64,000 nt of DNA, from the NCBI RefSeq assembly GCF_013366925.1, contig NZ_JAALDK010000002.1, forward strand, positions 868,001 to 932,000, given 5' to 3'. Source of the DNA: Paraburkholderia youngii (GTDB lineage: Bacteria; Pseudomonadota; Gammaproteobacteria; Burkholderiales; Burkholderiaceae). The notes under the pieces are model-generated. The model saw nothing but the letters and a program-made list of their open reading frames with translations, was not told where the DNA came from and did not search any database. Shown piece after piece: positions 17,267 through 24,378 of the stretch. The position numbers and the translations under genes are program-made. Position 1 is the first letter of the stretch, and the number at the start of each line of letters is the position of its first letter.

Positions 17267-18121
17267 TCACCCCTTGCGAGCGTGGGCGCGCATCGCGTCC
17301 CATTGCTCGTCGGTCCAGTCCTGCATGGCGCGGAAGGTCGGACCGCCCACACCCTGCATCCAGCGGCCGCCGTCGATCACGATCATGTCGCCGGTGATGT
17401 AGCCGGAGCCATCCGACGCTAGATAAGCGTACAGATCGGCAAGTTCCGTATGATCGCCGAAGCGCCGCAGCGGCACCGAGCGCTCCTGCGGCTCGACCTG
17501 CGAGCCCGGCGGGTACAACTGCTCCCATGCGCCCGGCGTCGGGAAAAGTCCGGGCGCCACCGCGTTCAGACGAATTCCCTTCGGGCCCCACTCGACCGCG
17601 AGGCTGCGGGTCATCGCCAGAACACCCGCCTTCGCCGCGGCGGACGGCACGGTAAAGGCCGAGCCCGTCATCGTGGGCGTCGATACCGTGCTGATCACGT
17701 TGCCCGGGTGACCCGCGTCGATCCAGCGCTTGCCCGCCGCGATCGTGCAATAGAAGCTGCCGTGCAGCACGATGTCGAGCACCGCATCCACTGCCCGCGC
17801 CGACAGGCTTTCCGTGCGCGCGATGAAGTTGGCCGCCGCGTTGTTCAGCAACACGTCGAGCGGACCGTCCCGCCAGATCGTGTCCATCATCGACTCGACG
17901 GACTCCGCGCTGCGCACGTCCGCCTGCACCGTCGTGACACGGGCGCCGGGCACCACGCCGCGAAACTCGTCGGCCGTCGCGTCCAGCACTTCCTTGCGGC
18001 GACCACAGATGACGAGTTCGGCGCCCAGTTCGAGGTAGCGTCGGCCGATACTCTTGCCAAGGCCAGTGCCGCCTCCGGTGATGAGAATTCGTTTGTTCTT
18101 CAGCAGGTCGGGCGTAAACAT
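17267..18121 (-). CDS. SDR family protein resembling 2,4-dienoyl-CoA reductase
   Basis: 284 residues, starting at MFTPDLLKNKRIL; 3 bp from the racemase gene. The Rossmann motif TGGGTGLGKSIG (15-26) and NNAAAN (93-98) are present, but the usual YxxxK is S160-A-A-A-K164, so the catalytic tyrosine is missing. The same replacement is typical of the mitochondrial/peroxisomal 2,4-dienoyl-CoA reductase group (SAAKAGV...LAVEWGP), which this protein matches also in its TRSLAVEWGPKGIRLNAVAPG stretch. It would reduce a 2,4-dienoyl-CoA with NADPH, useful for an unsaturated isoprenoid chain. Confidence 0.85.
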   Translation of the reverse strand: MFTPDLLKNKRILITGGGTGLGKSIGRRYLELGAELVICGRRKEVLDATADEFRGVVPGARVTTVQADVRSAESVESMMDTIWRDGPLDVLLNNAAANFIARTESLSARAVDAVLDIVLHGSFYCTIAAGKRWIDAGHPGNVISTVSTPTMTGSAFTVPSAAAKAGVLAMTRSLAVEWGPKGIRLNAVAPGLFPTPGAWEQLYPPGSQVEPQERSVPLRRFGDHTELADLYAYLASDGSGYITGDMIVIDGGRWMQGVGGPTFRAMQDWTDEQWDAMRAHARKG

Positions 18122-18165
18122 ATGCGTTGAACTTCCAGTAGAGACAGCAACGGAGAATGGCAGCG

Positions 18166-18975
18166 TCAGGCGCCCGTGAAAACCGGCTTGCGTTTTTCCA
18201 TGAAGGCCTTTACCGCCTCCGTGTGGTCGCTCGTTTGACGGGTCAGCGGATTGAGGTCGGTTTCGAGGCGGCATGCGTCTTCGATCGAATTGCCCGCGTT
18301 GACAAGGCTCGCCTTCAGGAGCGCCAGCGTCACTGGCGGATAACTCGCGAAGCGCGCCGCGGTCCCGATTGCCGCATCGAGCACGCCGCCGCTTGCGGCC
18401 ACCTCGCTGACGAGGCCTAGGCGGCGCGCCTCGGCGGCGTCGATCACATTGCCCCTGAGCATCAGCTCACGCGCCTTGCCGCCGCCGATCTTTTGCGGCA
18501 GCGTCCACAGAATGCCGGTATCGGGCAACAGTCCAACCTTGCTAAAGGCACACGAATATTTCGCTGTATCGGCGCTTACCACGACATCGCATGCGGCAGC
18601 CAGTGACACCCCCGCCCCGTAGCACGTGCCCTCTACCGCCGCAACGACGGGTTTCGTGCCCGTATAGATCAGCTTGAAAAGACGCACGCCCACTGCGATG
18701 CGCTCACGAAGCGCCAGCAGCGGTGGCGTGGCCGCGTGCATTTCGGACAGGTCGCCGCCCGCGCAAAAGTGGCCGCCCGCGCCCGTCAGCACGATCGCGC
18801 GGGTATCCGGGTCGTCGTGCATCAGCCGCTGGAACACTTCGGTCAGCGCGAGACGCATCTTCATGGAGAACGCGTTGCGGCGCTCGGGATAGTTCATCGT
18901 GACGATAGTCACGTCGCCTTCGCGGCGTAGCTGCACGATCTCGTCCGCAGCCTTTTCTTTCTGCTCGATAGTCAT
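18166..18975 (-). CDS. Enoyl-CoA hydratase/isomerase family protein (tandem copy 1)
   Basis: 269 residues from MTIEQKEKAAD. Crotonase motifs: VTMNYPERRNAFSMKMR, GHFCAGGDLSEM, GTCYGAGVSLAAACDVVVSA. The hydratase glutamates are replaced, and GLLPDTG carries an aspartate at the position of the catalytic acid of PaaG-type isomerases. First of three adjacent, clearly related copies (with 18993 and 19811). Isomerisation of double bonds in ring- or branch-containing enoyl-CoAs is a reasonable guess. Confidence 0.88.
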   Translation of the reverse strand: MTIEQKEKAADEIVQLRREGDVTIVTMNYPERRNAFSMKMRLALTEVFQRLMHDDPDTRAIVLTGAGGHFCAGGDLSEMHAATPPLLALRERIAVGVRLFKLIYTGTKPVVAAVEGTCYGAGVSLAAACDVVVSADTAKYSCAFSKVGLLPDTGILWTLPQKIGGGKARELMLRGNVIDAAEARRLGLVSEVAASGGVLDAAIGTAARFASYPPVTLALLKASLVNAGNSIEDACRLETDLNPLTRQTSDHTEAVKAFMEKRKPVFTGA

Positions 18976-18992
18976 CGCATCGCTCCCCGCGC

Positions 18993-19799
18993 TCACTCGC
19001 CCGTGAAGACCGGTGTGGTCTTTTCCATAAACGCCTTGCAAGCAGCCCGATGGTCTTTCGACTGACGCAGGATGGGCTGAAAGTCGATCTCGGCTCTCAG
19101 CGCGCCTTCCATGGTCGTCGCGGCGTTGGTCAGCGCGTCCTTGAGCAGCGCCACGCCGAGCGGCGGCAGTTCGGCGAGGCCGCGCGCCACTTCGATTGCC
19201 TTCGCGCGCGCAGTACCCGGCTCGACGACTTCGTTCGCAAGGTGGATCTTTACGGCCTTGTCTCCGTCGATCTCGGTGGCGAGCGAGAGCATCTCTCGCG
19301 CGCGAGCCATGCCGATGCGTTTCGGCAGCGTCCACAGAATGCCGGTATCCGGAATCAGCCCGACGCGCAGAAACGCCGCGCAAAACCGCGCAGTCGAAGC
19401 CGCGACGACGTAGTCGGTCGCCACCGCGAGCGACAGACCGGCGCCGAACGCCACGCCTTCCACCGCCGCCACGACCGGCTTCGGTCCAGCCTGCATTTCC
19501 CGCACCACGACGCACGACTCCGCCAGAATCTCGCGGCTTTGCAGGATCGTGCGCTTCGTCATCTCGGAGATGTCCGCGCCCGCGCAAAAGTGCTCGCCCG
19601 CGCCCGTGAGGACGATTGCGTGCGAATCCGGATCGTCGACCATCAGCCGATGCATGGTGTCGCGCAGCAACTGGCGCATCTGGCGTCCCATCGCGTTGCG
19701 GCGCCTGGGATTGTTCAGCGTCACGATCGCGACCGGTCCCTCGCGGGTCACCTCGATCAGCGACGTCACTTCGTTTTCTGCCGTTTGTTTTTCGCTCAT
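18993..19799 (-). CDS. Enoyl-CoA hydratase/isomerase family protein (tandem copy 2)
   Basis: 268 residues from MSEKQTAENEV. Motifs: VTLNNPRRRNAMGRQMR, EHFCAGADISEMTKR, GVAFGAGLSLAVATDYVVAA and GLIPDTGILWTLPKRIG. It shares the isomerase-type aspartate and the ending KAFMEKTTPVFTGE with its neighbours. Gaps to the flanking copies are 17 and 11 bp, so the three are co-translated. The paralogues differ most in the 85-110 region that usually shapes the acyl pocket. Confidence 0.88.
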   Translation of the reverse strand: MSEKQTAENEVTSLIEVTREGPVAIVTLNNPRRRNAMGRQMRQLLRDTMHRLMVDDPDSHAIVLTGAGEHFCAGADISEMTKRTILQSREILAESCVVVREMQAGPKPVVAAVEGVAFGAGLSLAVATDYVVAASTARFCAAFLRVGLIPDTGILWTLPKRIGMARAREMLSLATEIDGDKAVKIHLANEVVEPGTARAKAIEVARGLAELPPLGVALLKDALTNAATTMEGALRAEIDFQPILRQSKDHRAACKAFMEKTTPVFTGE

Positions 19800-19810
19800 A
19801 TCGCCTTCCC

Positions 19811-20611
19811 TCAGTCGGCCACGAATACCGGCTTGCGCTTTTCCATGAAGGCGCTCACCGCCTCCTGGTGTTCGCGGCTGCGGCGCAGGATGGGCTGCAG
19901 GTTGACTTCGGCTTCGATCGCATCGTCGAGCGTGCGGATGCCCGTCGCGAGCGCGGCCTTCAGGTGCGCGGTGGCCACCGACGGCAGTTCCGCGTACTGT
20001 TGCGCCACCTTCAATGCGGCGTTCAGCGCTTCGCCGGGCTCTACGATCTGATTCGCAAAACCGCTCTCGCCTGCTTCGACGCCATCGAACTCGCGCGCAC
20101 TCAGCATCAGTTCGCGTGCAAGACCGCCGCCCACGCGCTGCGACAGCGACCAATAGAGCCCGGTATCCGGCAGCAGCCCCACCTTGACGAACGCGCTCGC
20201 ATATCGCGCGGCCGACGACGTGACGACGTAGTCGCAAGCGGCGGCGAGCGAGAGGCCGGCGCCGAACGCAAACCCCTCGACGGCGGCGACAACCGCTTTC
20301 GGTCCTTCGACCATCAGTCTGAAAATATCGAGCGGCAGTTCATTGCGCTGGCGGTATTCGAGTACCTTGCGCGCCTGCATCTCCGAAATGTCTCCGCCTG
20401 CGCAAAACGTATTGCCCGCGCCGGTCAATACGATCGCACGGCAAGTTTCCTCGTGATGCATCAGGCGATAAAGCTGCGCGTACAAGGTCTCGCGCATCTT
20501 CAACGAAAACGCGTTGCGCCGTTGCGGATAGTTCAATGTGACGATCGCGATCGCACCGTCTTGCCGGACCTGTACGATCTCTGCTGCATCGTTGCCGGTC
20601 TCTTCGCTCAT
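19811..20611 (-). CDS. Enoyl-CoA hydratase/isomerase family protein (tandem copy 3)
   Basis: 266 residues from MSEETGNDAAE. Motifs: VTLNYPQRRNAFSLKMRE, NTFCAGGDISEMQAR, GFAFGAGLSLAAACDYVV, GLLPDTGLYWSLSQRVG, ending FMEKRKPVFVAD. Same isomerase-type aspartate as copies 1 and 2. It is the first of the three to be transcribed and lies after the thiolase-like gene and a repeat-bearing gap. Confidence 0.88.
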   Translation of the reverse strand: MSEETGNDAAEIVQVRQDGAIAIVTLNYPQRRNAFSLKMRETLYAQLYRLMHHEETCRAIVLTGAGNTFCAGGDISEMQARKVLEYRQRNELPLDIFRLMVEGPKAVVAAVEGFAFGAGLSLAAACDYVVTSSAARYASAFVKVGLLPDTGLYWSLSQRVGGGLARELMLSAREFDGVEAGESGFANQIVEPGEALNAALKVAQQYAELPSVATAHLKAALATGIRTLDDAIEAEVNLQPILRRSREHQEAVSAFMEKRKPVFVAD

Positions 20612-20627
20612 CTGTCCGTCTCCTGTC

Positions 20628-20695
20628 GATCGGAGTTGGCGCTTTAGCGCCTACTCCGATCCCATGCAAAGAACTTACTCCGATCCCATGCAAAG
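20628..20695. repeat. 34-bp hairpin plus a 20-bp direct repeat
   Basis: 20628-20661 is a near-perfect 34-bp palindrome (two mismatched pairs, arms GATCGGAGT...ACTCCGATC). The 20-mer TACTCCGATCCCATGCAAAG occurs at 20652-20671 and again at 20676-20695, a 24-bp period. It lies between the thiolase-like gene and the tandem crotonases. I recall similar TTAGCGCC..ACTCCGATC dyads elsewhere in Burkholderia, so a dispersed REP-like element is likely. Confidence 0.6.
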
Positions 20696-20727
20696 CTGTT
20701 GACAGTGACCCTGGCGGGCGGCGTGTC

Positions 20728-21879
20728 TTACAGCGTTTCCTGTGTTCCGAGAATCACCGTGGCCTGGCTCGACAGCACGCCGCCGTTGCCGTGCGCGATC
20801 GCCAGCTTCGCGCCGGGGATCTGGCGCTCGCCGGCGCGGCCCGTCAATTGCCGCATCGATTCTTCCATCAGAAAGAGCCCATACATGCCAGGGTGAACGC
20901 AGGACAGACCGCCGCCGTTGGTGTTCACCGCGAGCCGGCCGCCCGGCGCGATGCCGCCGGCCGCGACGAAGTGGCCGCCTTCGCCTTTAGCGCAAAAGCC
21001 GAGGTCTTCGAGAAACAGAATGGTGTTGATCGTGAAAGCGTCGTAGAGCATCGCGACGTCGATATCGCCTGCTTTCACACCCGCCATCTCATACGCACGC
21101 CGGCCTGATTCCGCTGCGGCGGTCACCGTGAGGTCCGGCATGTTCGCGATTTCGCGGTGCGAGGTGGCCGAAGCCGCACCGAGCAGATAAACCGGCTTGT
21201 CGGTCAGATCGCGCGCCCGATCGGCGCGCACCATGACGACCGCCGCCGCGCCATCGGTCACGAGGCAGCAATCACGCACGGAAAGCGGGTCGGACACGAG
21301 GCGTGCGCCCATCACATCTTCGATCGACAACGGCGTACGCATGTACGCTTCCGGATTGAGCTGCGCCCACTTGCGCGCGGCTACCGCCACTTCGGCGAGA
21401 TGCTCGCGCTTCGTGCCGTACTGGTGCATATGCCGCGCCGCCGCAAGCGCATACGACGAAACCGGATTCATCGGCTTGTACGGGCTCTCCCACGGCGAGG
21501 GGCGCGACGATTGCACCAGCTTGCCGGCCGCGCTGCGCTGATTGCTTCCATATGCGATCAACGCAACGTCGATCTGTCCCGTACACAACGCCATGGCCGC
21601 GGTGTGCGCGTAAATTTCGAACGCCGAGCCGCCGCTTCGATTGTTGTCGGTGAACCTCGGGTTAATACCGAGGTATTCGGCAAACGTGAGGCCCGAGAGC
21701 ATGTCGTCCGGCGTACACACGAAAAGCCCGTCGACATCGCCAGGCCTCAGCCCTACCTGAGCCAGCGCGTCAACGGAGGCACGCGCAGCAAGATCCAGCG
21801 ACGACAAGCCAGGTGCTTCCCCAATGCCATAGGTGGCGCCTGCCACCAGTGCGGTACGCCCGCGCAAGTTGAATTCCAT
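20728..21879 (-). CDS. Thiolase-fold protein without nucleophilic cysteine; candidate Ltp2-type acyl-CoA retro-aldolase
   Basis: 383 residues from MEFNLRGRTAL (AAAGGT upstream). The SCP2-thiolase fold is clear, but the usual nucleophile segment reads NNRSGGSAFEIYAH with no cysteine, the HDxFT histidine is a tyrosine (LYDAFT, Y279), and the C-terminal loop is GGGLSCVHPGMYG (Y333). In steroid degraders, Ltp2-type proteins show the same losses, work as retro-aldolases that cleave a 3-hydroxyacyl-CoA side chain, and need a DUF35 partner; two tyrosines have been proposed as catalytic there. A DUF35 gene precedes this one by 57 bp. The aldolase role is inferred; a plain thiolase is unlikely. Confidence 0.8.
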   Translation of the reverse strand: MEFNLRGRTALVAGATYGIGEAPGLSSLDLAARASVDALAQVGLRPGDVDGLFVCTPDDMLSGLTFAEYLGINPRFTDNNRSGGSAFEIYAHTAAMALCTGQIDVALIAYGSNQRSAAGKLVQSSRPSPWESPYKPMNPVSSYALAAARHMHQYGTKREHLAEVAVAARKWAQLNPEAYMRTPLSIEDVMGARLVSDPLSVRDCCLVTDGAAAVVMVRADRARDLTDKPVYLLGAASATSHREIANMPDLTVTAAAESGRRAYEMAGVKAGDIDVAMLYDAFTINTILFLEDLGFCAKGEGGHFVAAGGIAPGGRLAVNTNGGGLSCVHPGMYGLFLMEESMRQLTGRAGERQIPGAKLAIAHGNGGVLSSQATVILGTQETL

Positions 21880-21936
21880 CGATCTACCTTTCATCGGTGC
21901 GACCGGCTCTTGACGGCCGGTTGCGGTTAGCGGGCG

Positions 21937-22302
21937 TCAGGCTGGTTCGAACACAAGCAGTGCCGCATCTCCCCGGTACACGATCTTCGCCTGCACGGGC
22001 ATACCAATGCGCACGGCCTCTGGCTCGATGCCCTCTACACAGCTGAGCATGCGCACACCTTCTTCCAGATCGATCACGGCGACGTTGTAGCTTGGCGTGG
22101 GCGATTTCTGGCGCACCACGGTGGTGGAATAAACCGTGCCTTTCCCGCAGGCTTCGACCCACTCGAGGTCGCGCATCCCGGTAACCGGCTCAGCTACGCG
22201 CGGGTAGAACACATAGCGACCGCTGCTGCGGCTACGCTGGATCATCAAGCGGCCCTCGGCCAGAAACTTCTGATAATCGACTTCAGGACAAAGAGAGTCC
22301 AT
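21937..22302 (-). CDS. DUF35 OB-fold protein, partner of the thiolase-like protein
   Basis: 121 residues from MDSLCPEVDYQKF (GGAGGAG 8 nt upstream). The OB-fold part is typical: LEWVEACGKGTVYSTTVVRQ...YNVAVIDLEEGVRMLSCVEG. The N-terminal rubredoxin-like zinc ribbon, normally CxxC...CxxC, has lost all four cysteines (RSRSSGRYVFYPRVAEP). DUF35 proteins bind and support thiolase-fold enzymes, as in the steroid aldolase complex Ltp2-ChsH2. It is the first gene of the 15-gene unit, 81 bp from a perfect copy of the shared palindrome. Confidence 0.85.
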   Translation of the reverse strand: MDSLCPEVDYQKFLAEGRLMIQRSRSSGRYVFYPRVAEPVTGMRDLEWVEACGKGTVYSTTVVRQKSPTPSYNVAVIDLEEGVRMLSCVEGIEPEAVRIGMPVQAKIVYRGDAALLVFEPA

Positions 22303-22382
22303 TCCCCGCTCCTCCAAATCGTTTTGCCATGGGCTCGCGCCGAATCGAGCCACTCTGTCGGGTCAAAATGGAACACATAACC

Positions 22383-22393
22383 GAACACTGTTC
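22383..22393. promoter_or_regulatory. Candidate operator GAACACTGTTC (perfect)
   Basis: Perfect GAAC-N3-GTTC palindrome 81 bp upstream of the DUF35 start, so placed to control the 15-gene minus-strand unit. A second perfect copy lies 180 bp away (22563) next to the divergent ring-opening operon. Confidence 0.55.
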
Positions 22394-22562
22394 CAAATCT
22401 TAAACGCATTGGAAGGATGCTGTCAACGCCGGGAAACCCCTGCCACGCCCCGCCGCGCAAGGCTGCCACTACATCCCGACCGAATTGCTGGCGCACCTCG
22501 GAGAAACCCGCGGCCGCAGGTTTCAGCGCTTGACGACCGGCAAGCGATTCGTTTAATTTATC

Positions 22563-22573
22563 GAACATTGTTC
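22563..22573. promoter_or_regulatory. Candidate operator GAACATTGTTC (perfect)
   Basis: Perfect GAAC-N3-GTTC palindrome with the AT-rich tail CAATTA, 115 bp upstream of the GTG start of the AliB-like gene. The 385-bp divergent gap (22303-22687) therefore has one copy for each direction; nothing else recognisable was seen in it. Confidence 0.55.
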
Positions 22574-22687
22574 AATTACGTGAAGATACCGGGCGAGATT
22601 CGGAAGAGGTCGGCGGGGGCGACGTGTCCCCTCTCCGGTGACGAATCCGGGGCCGCCCCAGAAAAACCGCTAGCAAGAGAGCTCGAA

Positions 22688-23851
22688 GTGACATACGAAC
22701 TAACAGACGACCAGGTTCAGATCCGCGACCTCATCCGCCGCGTCGCAAGGGAGCGCGTGGTGACACGCGCCGACGAGATCGACCGTACGGCCGAGTATCC
22801 GCACGACATGTACGCTCTGCTCAAGGAACTGGGCCTCTTCACGCTGCCGTTTCCCGAAGCGTATGGCGGCGCCGGCAGTTTGATGTCGGCCTGTATCGCC
22901 GTCGAGGAATTCGGGCGGGTTTGCTACAACACGGGCTATCTGCTGGTCGTGCAATGGACACCGTTCGGAGCCATTCTTGAAGGCGGCACCGACGAGCAGA
23001 AGGCTCGCCTTCTGCCTGGACTCGCCTCCGGTGACTTGCGCGGTGCGCTGTCGATTACCGAAGCGCAAAGCGGCTCCGACGTCTCGGGCATTCGCACCAC
23101 GGCACGCCGCAAGAACGGCGGATATGTGCTCAACGGCTCGAAGATCTGGTGCACGAATTCGCATATCGCCGACTTCATTCTGGTCGCCGCCAGGACGCTC
23201 GATGAAGAAGGACAGCCGCTCGGCATCAATCTATTCATCGTCGATCGCAACACGCCGGGTCTGACGATCGGCAATGAAGAAGACAAGATGGGCGCGCGCG
23301 GCGTCCCGTCGTGCCCTCTCTATTTCGACGACGCTTTCATCCGCACGGAAGATCGTCTCGGCCCCGAAGGCGGCCAGGGGTTCAAAGTGGCAATGGAGAC
23401 GCTCAACACCAGCCGCCCCATCGTGGCCGCGCGCGCGGTAGGCATCGCGCAGGGCGCGATCGATCACACCGTCAAATTCATTCAGGACCGCGTTGCATTC
23501 GGTCAGAGCATCAGCAACTTTCAGGGCGTGCGCTGGATGATCGCTGACATGGTCACCCAGACCGAGGCTGCGCGCCAACTCGTCTATCGCACGGCGTCGC
23601 TCGTCGACGCGGGCGTCAGAGGCCGTGAACTCGCCCCCATGGCGGCGATGGCGAAGATGTTCGCATCGGATGTCGCGATGAAGGTCGCGACCGACGCCGT
23701 ACAGCTTTTCGGCGCCGCGGGCATCTCCAACGAGTACCCGATCAATCGATATTTCCGCGACGCGAAGGTAGTGCAGATCATCGAGGGCACCAACCAGATT
23801 CAGCGCAACATCGTCGCGGACAACGTGCTCGGCCGCATCAAGAAGAACTGA
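22688..23851 (+). CDS. Acyl-CoA dehydrogenase, AliB-like (cyclohexanecarboxyl-CoA dehydrogenase type)
   Basis: 387 residues from a GTG start (VTYELTDDQVQIRDL) with AAGAGAG upstream; longer in-frame starts would add an unrelated arginine-rich tail and run over the operator. Motifs: ITEAQSGSDVSGIRTTARR, GSKIWCTNSHIADF, LFGAAGISNEYPINRYFRDAKVVQIIEGTNQIQRNIV, with E366 in the usual catalytic position. It heads an operon with BadH- and BadI-like genes, matching the order of steps for cyclohexanecarboxyl-CoA degradation in Rhodopseudomonas palustris. It would oxidise a ring-carboxyl-CoA to the 1-ene. Confidence 0.85.
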   Translation: MTYELTDDQVQIRDLIRRVARERVVTRADEIDRTAEYPHDMYALLKELGLFTLPFPEAYGGAGSLMSACIAVEEFGRVCYNTGYLLVVQWTPFGAILEGGTDEQKARLLPGLASGDLRGALSITEAQSGSDVSGIRTTARRKNGGYVLNGSKIWCTNSHIADFILVAARTLDEEGQPLGINLFIVDRNTPGLTIGNEEDKMGARGVPSCPLYFDDAFIRTEDRLGPEGGQGFKVAMETLNTSRPIVAARAVGIAQGAIDHTVKFIQDRVAFGQSISNFQGVRWMIADMVTQTEAARQLVYRTASLVDAGVRGRELAPMAAMAKMFASDVAMKVATDAVQLFGAAGISNEYPINRYFRDAKVVQIIEGTNQIQRNIVADNVLGRIKKN

Positions 23852-23899
23852 CGACGACAGCTGATCTAACAATCGAGCGACAACAACAGAGGACAGGCA

Positions 23900-24376
23900 A
23901 TGGTAGAAATCGAAACGGTTGGTCTGGGGATTCACTGGGAGGATCTGCCCGTTGGACGCAAGTTCAAGACCGTAGGCCGGACGGTGACGGAAACGGATGT
24001 CGTGAACTTTGTTTCGGTGACCGGCATGCTGGAAGTCCTGTTCACCAACACCGAGTTCTTGCGCGAGCAATCCGCCATCAAGGGCCGTGTCGCGCCGGGA
24101 GCGCTGGTGTTTACGCTCATGGAAGGGCTACTCACGCAGGCCACCATGCAGGGCGTCGGCTTTGCGTTCCTGAACATGGAGCTCGACATCAAAGGCCCGA
24201 CCTACGTGGGCGACACGATCCATGTCGAATGCGAAGTGATCGAATGCCGGCCTAGCAAGGGGCGTCCCGGCCTCGGGCTCGTGCGCACCCGCAACCGCGT
24301 GGTCAAGCAGGACGGCACGGAAGTGATGGTGTACACGCCGCTCAGGCTCGTTAAGGGCAAGGAGTACAAGGCCTGA
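23900..24376 (+). CDS. MaoC-like dehydratase, single hotdog domain
   Basis: 158 residues. Pattern of small MaoC proteins: LPVGRKFKTVGRTVTETDVVNFVSVTG near the N terminus, then GRVAPGALVFTLMEGLL and KGPTYVGDTIHVECEVIE. In the usual ring pathway the second step is done by a crotonase (BadK); here a MaoC protein occupies that place, so it may hydrate the cyclohex-1-ene-carboxyl-CoA-type intermediate. Stop and next start are only 2 bp apart. Confidence 0.85.
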   Translation: MVEIETVGLGIHWEDLPVGRKFKTVGRTVTETDVVNFVSVTGMLEVLFTNTEFLREQSAIKGRVAPGALVFTLMEGLLTQATMQGVGFAFLNMELDIKGPTYVGDTIHVECEVIECRPSKGRPGLGLVRTRNRVVKQDGTEVMVYTPLRLVKGKEYKA

Positions 24377-24378
24377 GC

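Noticed and set aside
22409..22687. N-terminal extension of the AliB-like dehydrogenase
   Set aside because: The added 93 residues are arginine/proline-rich, unlike the family, and would make the promoter operator coding; GTG at 22688 with AAGAGAG fits better.
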